From assembly GCA_000969725.1 (NCBI GenBank), contig JXSR01S042591.1: DNA of 40,179 bases; one strand, given 5' to 3'. The notes beneath the pieces are model-generated. The model had not been told where the DNA came from. It saw only the letters and a list, made by a program, of their open reading frames with translations, and searched no databases. The translations under genes were made by a program, and so were the position numbers. Below, one piece after another: positions 24,539 to 33,403 of the stretch; position 1 is the first letter of the stretch; every line of letters begins with the position of its first letter. The stretch is from Ophiothrix spiculata (Eukaryota; Echinodermata; Ophiuroidea; Amphilepidida; Ophiotrichidae).

Positions 24539-25380
24539 TTATCTATCCAGATGAGATGAAGAGCATTCCACAGTTGTATGTGTCGTTGCATACACTGGCC
24601 ACATGATGCAGGAAATTCCATGTTGGTAAGCTGTCAAATTTACATAGGTATACCAGTAACCAATCAACCCAAAGGGTTCATGTGACTTATGATTGGGAGT
24701 GTTCCGCATGGTCAAGTCTTGGGCCACTGGAGTTAAATCTTGTTGTAACTGCTTGTTCATGCACTCTGGCTTTTTCTCTTTAACCATGTTAACACGTGAC
24801 ACTCTGCTACGTTGGTTGAGATGACGCGAACTTTCAGTTGGTTTGTAATTACATTGGGATTTGGGGCATTCTCTTAGTTTGTGTCCATATTCCCTACAAA
24901 AATAACAGAGGCGTGAACGTTTTCTGTTTTTTCTACAAGTATGCATACTTGGCGATTGTTGCTCCAGTGTTACATTTTTCAACGTGCTTATCAGTTCCTC
25001 CTGCTGCTTTTCTTGACCATCTAAGCTTTTCTGAAGTTCATCAGTTACCTCGAAGCCCGTCTTAGACTGCATGTCTGAGTTCACCCTATCAGCTTCTAAG
25101 TCCATGAACCTCTGGGCATCCAATGCAATTCTAATCGCTTCATCAAGCCCAGCAGGTTTAGAATAAAATAAGGCAGATCTGATTTCAGAGTCTAATATAG
25201 CGTTTCTAAAATACAAAACACTGAGATGCTCTAACCTATCAGCTGTAATGTCAGGATATGCTTGTTGCAAAAGTTCGCTAATTGCCTCTCCCAGTTCTTG
25301 TATTGATTCACCAATGCTTTGTTTTTTTGTAATTAATTCACTGAGAAAATTATCTGCAAGCTTCCCAGTCCCATATCTCC
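24539..25380 (-). pseudogene. gag remnant of the LTR element, CCHC zinc knuckle
   Basis: Visible residues run from the gap edge to the end of the internal region. The first ~100 residues resemble the capsid C-terminal part of Gypsy-type gag: helices with the pattern LxxLxxLYFRNAILDxEIR and then a DEAIRIALDAQ helix. A zinc knuckle of the form C-x2-C-x4-H-x4-C follows (CYFCREYGHKLREC, 24866-24907), and then a basic stretch. The N-terminal part is hidden by the gap. It is listed as a part of the fossil element and not as a host gene. Confidence 0.75.
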
Positions 25381-26114
25381 NNNNNNNNNNNNNNNNNNNN
25401 NNNNNNNNNNNNNNNNNNNNNNNNNNNNNNNNNNNNNNNNNNNNNNNNNNNNNNNNNNNNNNNNNNNNNNNNNNNNNNNNNNNNNNNNNNNNNNNNNNNN
25501 NNNNNNNNNNNNNNNNNNNNNNNNNNNNNNNNNNNNNNNNNNNNNNNNNNNNNNNNNNNNNNNNNNNNNNNNNNNNNNNNNNNNNNNNNNNNNNNNNNNN
25601 NNNNNNNNNNNNNNNNNNNNNNNNNNNNNNNNNNNNNNNNNNNNNNNNNNNNNNNNNNNNNNNNNNNNNNNNNNNNNNNNNNNNNNNNNNNNNNNNNNNN
25701 NNNNNNNNNNNNNNNNNNNNNNNNNNNNNNNNNNNNNNNNNNNNNNNNNNNNNNNNNNNNNNNNNNNNNNNNNNNNNNNNNNNNNNNNNNNNNNNNNNNN
25801 NNNNNNNNNNNNNNNNNNNNNNNNNNNNNNNNNNNNNNNNNNNNNNNNNNNNNNNNNNNNNNNNNNNNNNNNNNNNNNNNNNNNNNNNNNNNNNNNNNNN
25901 NNNNNNNNNNNNNNNNNNNNNNNNNNNNNNNNNNNNNNNNNNNNNNNNNNNNNNNNNNNNNNNNNNNNNNNNNNNNNNNNNNNNNNNNNNNNNNNNNNNN
26001 NNNNNNNNNNNNNNNNNNNNNNNNNNNNNNNNNNNNNNNNNNNNNNNNNNNNNNNNNNNNNNNNNNNNNNNNNNNNNNNNNNNNNNNNNNNNNNNNNNNN
26101 NNNNNNNNNNNNNN
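25381..26114. other. Assembly gap (N run)
   Basis: 734 unknown bases inside the LTR element. The size may be an estimate. Long open frames that cross it are artefacts. Confidence 0.99.
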
Positions 26115-26273
26115 TGCAAACTCTTCAAATCCACACAGGAACACCACGAAGTCCACACAGGATTGCGTACGGCCAAACAACACGAACTCCAGTCCCACAA
26201 CACTAAAAATGTCACTATGTTTTTTTGTAAAGACACACAACACTAATTAATGCTAAAACCCAATTCTACTACA
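26115..26273 (-). repeat. Right LTR segment (5' LTR of the fossil element)
   Basis: Direct repeat of 24333-24491. Its outer border at 26273 is followed directly by GTACCATACTGAGG, which is minisatellite sequence, so the element ends inside or at the edge of that array. Confidence 0.85.
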
Positions 26274-26955
26274 GTACCATACTGAGGGGAGGAAAATGAG
26301 GTTAAGTTCACAGCAAGCCAAGTGGCATACTCAAGGGAGGGGAAATGGGTTAAGGTCACAGCAAGCAAAGTACCATACTGAGGGAGGGGAAATGGGTTCA
26401 AGGTCACAGCAAGCAAAGTAGAATACTGAGGGGAAATGGGTTCAAGGTCACAGCAAGCAAAGTAGAATACTGAGGGAGGGAAAATGGGGTTAAAGGTCAC
26501 AGCAAGCAAAGTAGAATACTGAGGGGAAATGGGTTAAGGTCACAGCAAGCAAAGTAGAATACTGAGGGAGGAAAAATGGGGTTAAAGGTCACAGCAAGCA
26601 AAGTAGAATACTGAGGGAGGGAAAATGGGGTTAAAGGTCACAGCAAGCAAAGTAGAATACTGAGGGAGGGGAGGGGAAATGGGTTCAAGGTCACAGCAAG
26701 CAAAGTAGAATACTGAGGTAGGGAAAATGGGGTTAAAGGTCACAGCAAGCAAAGAAGAATACTGAGGGAGGGAAATGGGGTTAAAGGTCACAGCAACCAA
26801 AGTAAAATACTGAGGAGGGAAAATTGGGGTTAAAGGTCACAGCAATTAAAGTTGCATACTCAGGGGAGGTACAATTGGGTTAAAGGTCACAGCAAGCAAA
26901 GTAGAATACTTAGGGAAGGAAACTTGGTTAAAGGTCACAGACAGCAAGCAGCAAT
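26274..26955. repeat. Minisatellite, 14 units of ~40-54 bp, each with AAGGTCA
   Basis: Units have the form GGGTTAAAGGTCACAGC, AAGCAAAGTAGAATACTGAG, then a variable G-rich tail (GGAGGG with or without AAAAT). Starts lie near 26294, 26347, 26395, 26438, 26484, 26528, 26578, 26626, 26680, 26728, 26776, 26826, 26877 and 26926. The outer units are more diverged than the inner ones, as expected for an array growing by unequal exchange. Open frames on the minus strand at 26243-26509 and 26582-26800 are translations of the repeat and are not genes. Confidence 0.92.
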
Positions 26956-27343
26956 CTTCTGCAAAACTGTCTGACACTTAACTGATATTAAGCAGTCTCC
27001 CCGCTCCCCTTAATCAATGTTGAGTATTTTAGACAAACGTGTACACAATATTGATTGAGGGGAGGGAGGAGGATTGGAAAATTTATTTGTAAATGGTAAC
27101 AACCAAAGTTTTCTATAATATCACACAAGCAATTTTACACAAGCAAACTTTTTCATTGTCATTGCATACATAGCACAAGTGTTCCAACGAGTTTTGCAGA
27201 AGATTGAGGCTGCGGACTGGTTGATAGACACTTTGCATTCTGGTCTCATTTTTTTCCCCAGTAAAATATAGTTCAGTAATAGCTGGGATCACAAAATGTT
27301 TAATCACTATGTTTTCAAAATTGTGGCTAAAAATAATATACCC
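26956..27343. other. Non-coding stretch, no gene seen
   Basis: Contains a GA-rich patch at 27057-27075. The minus-strand open frame at 27113-27307 has no domain and no splice sites that would join it to the gene to its right. Confidence 0.45.
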
Positions 27344-27345
27344 TA

Positions 27346-27928
27346 CTGACGCGTGTATAATCCCTTACTCCATTTAAGTCCCCCCCCCCCAAATTTACAA
27401 AATTTCAGTGAAATTAATGTACACGCGTGTTAAGTCCCATTGGTATTTTTTAGGAGTTGTCAAATTATCATTACCAAAATATTCCAATAATCATTTCACT
27501 GACGGCCATAAGTTGCCAAATGACCTTGAAAAATTATCAAATATCAAAATCTGCTTCCAAAAATAGTCGCAAACTAACCTCCATTATCGTGGAAACTTGT
27601 GACATTTTATCGAAAATGCAATGTCACTTGCAGGAAGATCGCCGATGTAAGCCTTTTATTTTCTCTGTTTTGTTTTGATCTGTTGATCGTCAACAGATGG
27701 CGATGTTTACGGTTATATAACGGTAAAATTAAAACAGAGCATGCGCTATCATACTTGGCAGACATGCGCAATCACGGTTGTAACTTGTCAAAATGGTGAC
27801 CTAAAATCGAAGTAATATTACCACATTAAACATCGATTTATAAATTTATGAAAGTTCCCCGATTTAAGTCCCACCCCTAATTTGAATAAAATCTAAGGTA
27901 AAAAAGGATGGGACTATATTCGCATCAG
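27346..27928. mobile_element. 583-bp TA-flanked MITE (mariner-like)
   Basis: The element lies between TA at 27344-27345 and TA at 27929-27930. The left end reads CTGACGCGTGTATAATCCC and the right end, in reverse complement, reads CTGATGCGAATATAGTCCC. The TTTAAGTCCC word also recurs near both ends. There is no transposase. A TA target site is typical of the Tc1/mariner group; the family is inferred from that. Confidence 0.75.
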
Positions 27929-27994
27929 TACGGTCTATTGCCAAAACAAAACAAAACAAAAATATTTTTTTGCACTTGCATTGTTTTCACTTAC

Positions 27995-28243
27995 CCCGTA
28001 TATTAACATCAAACTCCAGTGTTGCATTATTACCCGACCCGTCAACTGCCGTATAGACAACTGTCGTCAAACCAACAAAGAATTCATCGCCTGGTCCATG
28101 CGTCGATGTGACCGTAACCTCGCCAGATGCGTCGGTAGCGTTTGGAGGCGTCCAGTCCACGGTGGCGTTATTTTCCCACTCTTCGATAATAATGTCGAAA
28201 TCTTCTATCGTCGAGTTGAATACTGGGGGCGCGTTGTCCAAAG
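27995..28243 (-). CDS. HYR domain exon 3 of the SEA-CUB-LDLa-CUB-HYR gene
   Basis: Exon of 249 bases, phase 1 at both ends, with acceptor TTACTAG and donor GTAAGTG. It encodes one complete HYR (hyalin repeat) domain. It opens with DNAPPVFNS, has the VDWTPPNATDASGEVTV strand pair, and ends with GDEFFVGLTTVVYTAVDGSG and NNATLEFDVNIRG. HYR domains are immunoglobulin-like folds of about 80 residues found in extracellular adhesion and matrix proteins such as sea urchin hyalin. Three N-glycosylation sequons are visible (NST, two NAT). This is the last exon recognisable on the left; the phase-1 donor shows the coding sequence continues, but no next exon was found between here and position 1. Confidence 0.9.
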
Positions 28244-28623
28244 CTAGTAATAAATTGATCAAGACTGACTTGATTACGCTACATTTATTTGACAAATTTC
28301 TTTCATTGGTACTCAAGGTTGGGTCTTCACTCTTCTAAAGCATGGATGCTAAAAGTTATAAGGGGTGCCTGTCAAATACTAGATACAAATTTTTGATTAA
28401 TTGAATGATTGATTAATATATCTGAGATAAAGATGATTTGATTAATTGAATGATTGATTAATATATCTGAGATAAAGATGTTGAAACTGGTAGATGCCTT
28501 AACTCTATACATATGCTCTGTTGTTGACAGAATGATTAACATGGTACAATACTCATCTTTGGATGATTGATTGATTGAATGATTGATTGATTGATGAGAT
28601 TAAGATGTTGAAAATGGTAGATA

Positions 28624-28899
28624 GGGTCAAAACATAGTTCTTTTGAGCTATCAAACATTTGGTGCAATAAGTCTTAGTTATTACATTAATTCCAATGCAT
28701 CTTCTAATCAATAACGGATGCTTGGTGTTGAAAATCACCAAACATTTGACATCAAAGACAATTTTGTGGTGTATTGATTTTTCATCACCAAGCCTCCGCT
28801 ATTAATAGAAAATGCATTGGAACTATATATCAGATTATAAGGTAACAAAGACTTGTTACACCAAATGTTTGATAGCTCAAAAGAACTATGTTTTGACCC
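28624..28899. mobile_element. 276-bp palindromic MITE inside the repeat
   Basis: Ends are long inverted repeats of about 40 bases: GGGTCAAAACATAGTTCTTT, then TGAGCTATCAAACATTTGG on the left, and the exact complement on the right, ending ATGTTTTGACCC. Flanks are GATA on the left and ATAC on the right, so a short ATA duplication is possible. Inner parts are also complementary with divergence. No coding content. Confidence 0.88.
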
Positions 28900-29063
28900 A
28901 TACTGGACGCCATGCACGGTTCTAAACATATCCTTTGTTGTTGATTGAAAGAATGATCAACATGGTACTTATACTCATCTGTTATTGATTGATTGATTGA
29001 TTGATATATCTGAGATTCAGATGTTGAAACTGGTAGATACTATGATGCCATGCCGGTTCTATA

Positions 29064-29226
29064 CACAGTGGAACTTCGTTAACACAAAAACCCTGATAGC
29101 ACAAAATAATTTTGGAGTCCCATGTGTTGATTTTCTATGCGACATGGGTTGGATAGTACAAAATTCTGATAACACAAACTAAAATCTTGGGCCACAGAGA
29201 TTTTGTTTTATTGGGGTTCCACTGCA
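29064..29226. mobile_element. 163-bp MITE with TA flanks, pogo/Tigger-like ends
   Basis: The element lies between TA at 29062-29063 and TA at 29227-29228. The left end reads CACAGTGGAACTTCGTTAAC and the right end, in reverse complement, reads TGCAGTGGAACCCCAATA. The CAGTGGAACCTCGTTA-type end is characteristic of pogo/Tigger relatives of mariner; the assignment rests on this and on the TA target. It is non-coding. Confidence 0.75.
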
Positions 29227-29338
29227 TATCATCAGTGGTTGATTGACAGAATGATTAACATGGTACTCTATACTCATCTGTTATTGATTGATTGATTGAT
29301 TAATTGATTGATATTGATTGATTGATTAAAATTAATAC

Positions 29339-29581
29339 CTGAGACTAGGATATTGAAACTGGTAGAGGCCTCGTTACCAAATGCATCAGTGACAGTCACA
29401 GTAACCAACACATCCCCTGCGTCGAAAGAGTCGCCGGAATCATAATTTGACACCACTGTGAGGTCGTCTTCACCAGAGTTATCTTTAGCCGTCAATTCCC
29501 ACGTTACGACCCGGGTCGGCATGCCGTCTAACGACAGCGATATGTCCTCCATAGGTGGATCAAAGTATGGTGGTTCGACAT
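29339..29581 (-). CDS. HYR domain exon 2
   Basis: Exon of 243 bases, phase 1 at both ends, with acceptor ATGTTTTCAG and donor GTATTAAT. It encodes a full HYR domain starting DVEPPYFDPPMEDISLSLDG, with a central VVTWELTAKDNSGEDDLTVV strand pair and ending GDVLVTVTVTDAFGNEAS and TSFNILVSG. Its symmetry (243 bases, 1-1) lets it be duplicated or skipped without loss of frame. It lies 1.1 kb upstream of the HYR3 exon, with the repeat-laden intron between them. The 3' end of this exon has decayed copies in that intron. Confidence 0.92.
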
Positions 29582-29654
29582 CTGAAAACATAGCATCAAA
29601 AAGCAAATTAAACGACTTGAACCAGAACAAGAATTGCAACATCCCACGTCAAGT

Positions 29655-29925
29655 GGGTAGCGGGTTAGCGCAGCGGTAGTTCCCTTGCCTTGCACCAATG
29701 AGGTACCAGGTTCGAGTACCGCCCCGGCGCTTTATGTGCATTTGATTTTCAGTCCATGCTCGCTTCCGCAGGTTTTTCTCCGGGTACTCCGGTCTTCCCC
29801 TGCATTCAAAACTGAATTTAAAAAACATCTTGGAGCCCTGTTGAAGATAAGTTTCCTTTAGCTTACTTGGTACCAAGTGCCAAGTTGGGTTTCCTTAGCG
29901 AAAGCCTAAACAAGGTGATGACACG
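29655..29925 (+). mobile_element. tRNA-derived SINE in the HYR1-HYR2 intron
   Basis: The head has an A-box-like TTAGCGCAGCGG (29665-29676) and a B box close to consensus, GGTTCGAGTAC (29709-29719). The body holds GCTTTATGTGCATTTG, then GCAGGTTTTTCTCCGG and GTACTCCGGTCTTCCCCTGC, then a tail with AAGCCTAAACAAGGTGATGA. It is the same family as the copy at 32201, which shares head and tail, and the opposite orientation to the host gene. Confidence 0.88.
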
Positions 29926-30277
29926 AGTCAGGAAGTGACATACCATTCGCAAATCTAAGTAACAACATTAGCAAATGAGCATGAAAAAGTACATGAAAGC
30001 ACCATTCCACGTCATGACATGAGTCGCCATGCCGTCTCAAAAACGTGATACAATCTAGAGGGACATATCAAAGTTTGGAGGTTCGATATAAAATCATATG
30101 GAGGTGAGAATAAAGCAAATGGAAATTTAACAAATTATAAATCGAAATTTAACAAATCATGTGTTGACATGTCATCCAAGGAAGAAGGTACGTCCTCAAG
30201 GGGCAAAGGAAGCAAATATGATTGGAGGAAAAATTGTAACATTTTCTAATACTTCAAACAACAAACTTTTGACATAC
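29926..30277. other. Intron, no further feature seen
   Basis: The remainder of the intron between HYR1 and HYR2. Positions 30002-30080 echo words of the HYR2 exon region (a CACGTCATGACATGAGTCG, CATGCCGTCT series followed by GGACATATCAAAGTTTGGAGG), like a third kind of decayed exon copy (see findings). Confidence 0.5.
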
Positions 30278-30520
30278 CTTTAACGGTGATGACAAAGGAT
30301 GCATTTACCAAGTTACCGCCATCATCTACGACAGTGTAAACAACTTCGGTGTCACCAGTTGGAAATTGATCTCCCGATTCATGCGACTTAGTCACCGTGT
30401 ACGAATCACCGTTATCTGTCACGTCCGGATCCGTCCATGTTACTACGGCGTATCCTTGTCCAGGAGAGTTATCGACTTCGGTGTCGTTTGGTAGGTTGTG
30501 TATTTCTGGCGGGACCATAT
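30278..30520 (-). CDS. HYR domain exon 1
   Basis: Exon of 243 bases, phase 1 at both ends, with acceptor GGTTTTTCTAG and donor GTATGTC. It encodes a complete HYR domain: MVPPEIHNLPNDTEVDNS, AVVTWTDPDVTDNGDSYTV, SHESGDQFPTGDTEVVYTV and then DDGGNLVNASFVITVKG. The PTGDTEVVYTVVDDGGN stretch is the classic HYR signature. One NAS sequon is visible. It is the same length as the HYR2 exon, consistent with descent by exon duplication. Confidence 0.93.
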
Positions 30521-31666
30521 CTAGAAAAACCAAAGTTGTACATTATTTCTATACACATCAAAATTCTTAATTCAGTAGTCACTGGAGTGACCCTATAATG
30601 ATTACATTAGGACTACAGCAATGATAGTTAAAAGTACACTCCCGCATTAAAAATGTTCAGAAACCTAATTTTTTATATTAAACGACCTAAAATCATCAAA
30701 AATTCATACTAGTATAGGCGACTTAATCATACTTATTTATTCAATATTAATAAATCAATGTTTCTTTTGATATTTGATCTTTTATTACCATAAAAACGGC
30801 TGATTTCATAGGCCATATACAAACACACCACAAGTTCAAATCTCATTAATATGCAACTTATCAATTTTTCATATTCGTTCCAAAAATATTGGTCAATTAA
30901 CTAATTTTTAATGATTTTCTCAAAAACAATATATGAGCCCATGCTTTAGAAAGGGTGGGTCTACAAAATCAAAAAAAACTGTCAAAAGGGTGGGGTTCAT
31001 AGAATTTTCAGTATAAAGGGTGCCTTGATAAAAAGGGTGGGGTTGAAATATAAAGGGTGTGGTTGCTTACAATTGGACTGAAAATTAGTGGTGCTGAGGA
31101 GCTCCGAGAATCAGAATAAGCATATTCAATAGAAAATAAAACTTACATGCACTAATGAGATAATTCATCAAAAATGTGCTGAAAACACACATAAAAATGC
31201 ACTTGCAAAATACACATGCACTGAGCAAATATTACATGCATTTGCACATGTATGTAAAAACCCTTATTTCGAACACAGATGGTGTCGTCATTTATGTATT
31301 CTACATTGCTGAGCTAAGTTTAATCAATGAACCAAAGTGGGATGAATTTAGTACCCTCATCAGAATGAAAAGTTCATGAAATTTCTAAAGAGGGTGGGTT
31401 CAGAGAATTTTCGGTATAAAGGGTGTTTTCATAAAAAGGGTGGGGTAAAAATAAAAAGGGATGGGTTCAAACCCCACTGCATACAGTGAAAAATTGAGTT
31501 CAAGAAAGTGACTCATTTACATGTTTTATCAATTAAAGACCCTGCCAGAAAGAGATGACCAACTCACTCAATTATCCATGGTTTGAACTAGCCAGTTTGA
31601 AGCATTGGTGTTTTCAAGTTTTGCCGAAAATATTTTTTAGAACTTATTCACGAGACCTCGACCTAC
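30521..31666. other. Intron with a direct repeat of AAAGGGTGGGG words
   Basis: Positions about 30945-31070 and 31385-31475 are direct repeats rich in AAAGGGTGGGGTT and GAATTTTC-GTATAAAGGGTG. Between them lies a patch with repeated ATGCACT and ACATGCA words (31145-31260). No exon was found; the open frame at 31176-31379 overlaps these repeats. Confidence 0.55.
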
Positions 31667-32011
31667 CTGCTAATGATAATATGAGCTGATAGCCTCTAGC
31701 AGTCCCATCCCCATCAGCATAAAATCTCATCATCAATTCTTCTCCTTCACTTCTGTATGTAGATGGAACTGTGCTCCCTGTGTATGATGTTAATGGCTCG
31801 CTTCTATCAGCAGGGCCTATATACAGAAAATCCGACTCATCTTGTACATCAAATGACTCAAAACGGACTACGAAGGGTTCGTTGTTTGGTGACGAGACAA
31901 AGTACGTGCAGTCGGTGAAGACGGGGTAGTCCTGCGGATAACGTGGTGAGTTTAGTTCGGTTGTGTTGAGGATGTCTTCACTGACAATAAAATCAGTTTC
32001 ATCACCGCAGT
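31667..32011 (-). CDS. CUB domain exon (second CUB)
   Basis: Exon of 345 bases, phase 1 at both ends, with acceptor TTTTTACAACTTCAG and donor GTAGGTC. It encodes a whole CUB domain of about 110 residues, opening (Y)CGDETDFIVSEDIL, then LNSPRYPQDYPVFTDCTYFV, FVVRFESFDVQDESDFLYIG, EPLTSYTGSTVPSTYRSEGE and MMRFYADGDGTARGYQLILS. The first cysteine pair is present and the second is absent. Acidic residues at the calcium-binding positions of CUB domains (Glu in the VRFESF strand, Asp before FLYIG, Asp in YADGDG) are present, so it may bind calcium and a basic ligand residue. No Met-started frame spans it, so it is easy to miss. Confidence 0.93.
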
Positions 32012-32200
32012 CTGAAGTTGTAAAAACAATATGTTTTTAATATGAGTTATAAAGAGTCAAGCCTAGATTCCACTTAGAATGAAAAACTTAAGGAAATAAG
32101 CATGAAAATTGATTAACAGAAAGAGAACTAAATACAAATCACACAGAAATAGAGCAAAATGAACCTTTGTTGTAATATTCATTCTTGGCGGCAAGTAAGG

Positions 32201-32395
32201 GGGAGCGGGTTGGCGCAGCGGTAGTTCTCTTGCCTTGCACCAATGAGGTCCCAGGGTTCAAGTCCCGCACCTGGCACTTTATGTGCATTTGGTTTTTCAG
32301 TCCATTGCAGGTTTTTCTCCGGTCTGCCTCCTGCATTCAAGTACCAAGTGGGGTTTCCTTGGAGAAAGCATAAACAAGGTGATTTACTGACCCCT
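32201..32395 (+). mobile_element. tRNA-derived SINE in the LDLa-CUB2 intron
   Basis: The head has A box TGGCGCAGCGG (32211-32221) and an exact B box GGTTCAAGTCC (32255-32265). The body has CACTTTATGTGCATTTGG and GCAGGTTTTTCTCCGG, and the tail has AAGCATAAACAAGGTGAT. It matches the copy at 29655 throughout, but lacks about 80 bases of its middle part. It lies 150 bases beyond the CUB2 acceptor, in antisense orientation. Confidence 0.9.
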
Positions 32396-32429
32396 CTATA
32401 AAAAATCTGGCTACAGGCCTCTATACTGG

Positions 32430-32640
32430 CGCAATCTACACGGGAGTACAAATCCAGATGAATGTGCATCTCCATAAGCCGCTTTGCAATAGACTGTGGC
32501 TACACAGGCGTCAGATCTGGATCTGCTGTACAGCACTCTGCGTACATGCGTACGTGACAAGCGGTCTACGGAGATGCGGATCTCAGATCTGGATCTTCAA
32601 TGCGCATCTGGATCTATACTCTGTGTAGATTACCCCATCA
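32430..32640. mobile_element. ~210-bp palindromic MITE
   Basis: The left end reads CAATCTACACGGGAGTACAA then ATCCAGATG. The right end, in reverse complement, reads TAATCTACACAGAGTATAGA then TCCAGATG. The middle repeats GATCTGGATCT words in both orientations. It is non-coding. The overlapping plus open frame at 32496-32969 starts inside it and has no domain. Confidence 0.72.
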
Positions 32641-33403
32641 TCACATTCTGTCTGTCAGAGCTGATGTTAAAGCTGACAGTGTTGCTTGTAAATAATTTAG
32701 TAAAAATGTCATTTTGGTCCACTTTTTGTGACATTTTTGAAAAAAATCTCATTTTGAGCTTGCATTCTCTAAAATGGTACTGTATATGCGGTATTTTTCA
32801 CGCTTCATTTATTTCCGCGCAAAGTTATGTTAGCAATAAAAAAAAATGCATCGCAAAAATTAATGTGCATTTTTTACAAAGAAAATTCCATACTCGGCTA
32901 TTGTTCACGTGCGTGAAAATACAAAATATGCGAAATGGCACAAGATTGGCTGTGGGCGAAAATTACTGAGTGCGAAAATATTGGCGTTAACAGTAAATGG
33001 AACTGTGAAGGGCATTACAATCTATTCTACACCACTCTGTGTCAAGAATACAAGAACATCATCTACAGTGAGTTACAAATTTATAAAAAATAATTACCAA
33101 AAAAAAAGAGAAATAGCAATAGCAATACTGAAATATGGTACAAAAAACAACTGACCTTTTCAATTCCCGAAGCAAATTTTATACTTTCCGACAATTGCTG
33201 ACAGAAAACATGCCTCCGTAACACAATACCCATAATATAAAGTTCATATTCATTTGACCCGATTGCATACAAATTTGCATATTAATGAGCTTTTTATGTG
33301 ATTGTTTGAAAATAAGTCCATATGATCTGACGTTCCGGAGATTTCGGAATTGATTTTGAAAAGGTCTATTGAATATTGGCATTTATAAAAAATAATAACT
33401 TAC
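32641..33403. other. Intron, no gene seen
   Basis: No exon or RNA gene was recognised between the MITE and the LDLa exon. Confidence 0.5.

Larger units (their letters stand above)
23668..26273 (-). mobile_element. LTR-retroelement fossil (Gypsy-like gag, no pol seen), broken
   Basis: The element reads on the minus strand. Its right-hand LTR ends at 26273, and the visible 159 bases (26115-26273) repeat at 24333-24491 with about six differences, roughly 4 percent, so the insertion is old but not ancient. Both LTRs begin TGTAGTA on the minus strand. A purine-rich tract lies at 24492-24506, immediately before the left LTR, where a plus-strand primer is expected. The internal part carries a gag frame only; the stretch between gag and the polypurine tract leaves no room for pol. 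The left end is uncertain: 23668 is a candidate because a TG start is preceded by GTACT, close to GTACC on the far side. An assembly gap hides the 5' region. It is either a gag-only non-autonomous family or an internally deleted copy. Confidence 0.75.
28385..29330. repeat. Intronic tandem units with GATT microsatellites and decayed HYR2 exon ends
   Basis: Units contain a GATTGATTGATT run, then ATATCTGAGATAAAGATG and TTGAAACTGGTAGATGCC, then a segment with GACAGAATGATTAACATGG and ATACTCATCTG. They recur near 28401, 28451, 28577 and 28985, and the same words end at the true HYR2 exon (29339). Two MITEs (28624-28899 and 29064-29226) have inserted into the units. The parts matching the exon are described in the findings. 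Confidence 0.8.

Noticed and set aside
25248-26246. Long open frames on both strands across 25.2-26.2 kb
   Set aside because: They are artefacts of the N gap inside the LTR element; only the minus-strand gag part to its left has recognisable similarity.
26243-26800. Repetitive minus-strand peptides (LAVTFNP and similar)
   Set aside because: They are translations of the minisatellite units; no evidence of a gene.
26274-26955. CRISPR array
   Set aside because: The repeats are directly adjacent with no unique spacers, in a eukaryotic context; it is a minisatellite.
27981-28338. Plus-strand open frames opposite the HYR3 exon
   Set aside because: They are antisense shadows of a well-supported minus-strand exon. 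The same holds for plus frames opposite the HYR2 and LDLa exons.
29655-29725. tRNA gene-like box A/box B
   Set aside because: It is a SINE head: the body and tail are shared with the copy at 32201 and the cloverleaf does not close. The same applies to 19194-19256 and 32201-32270.
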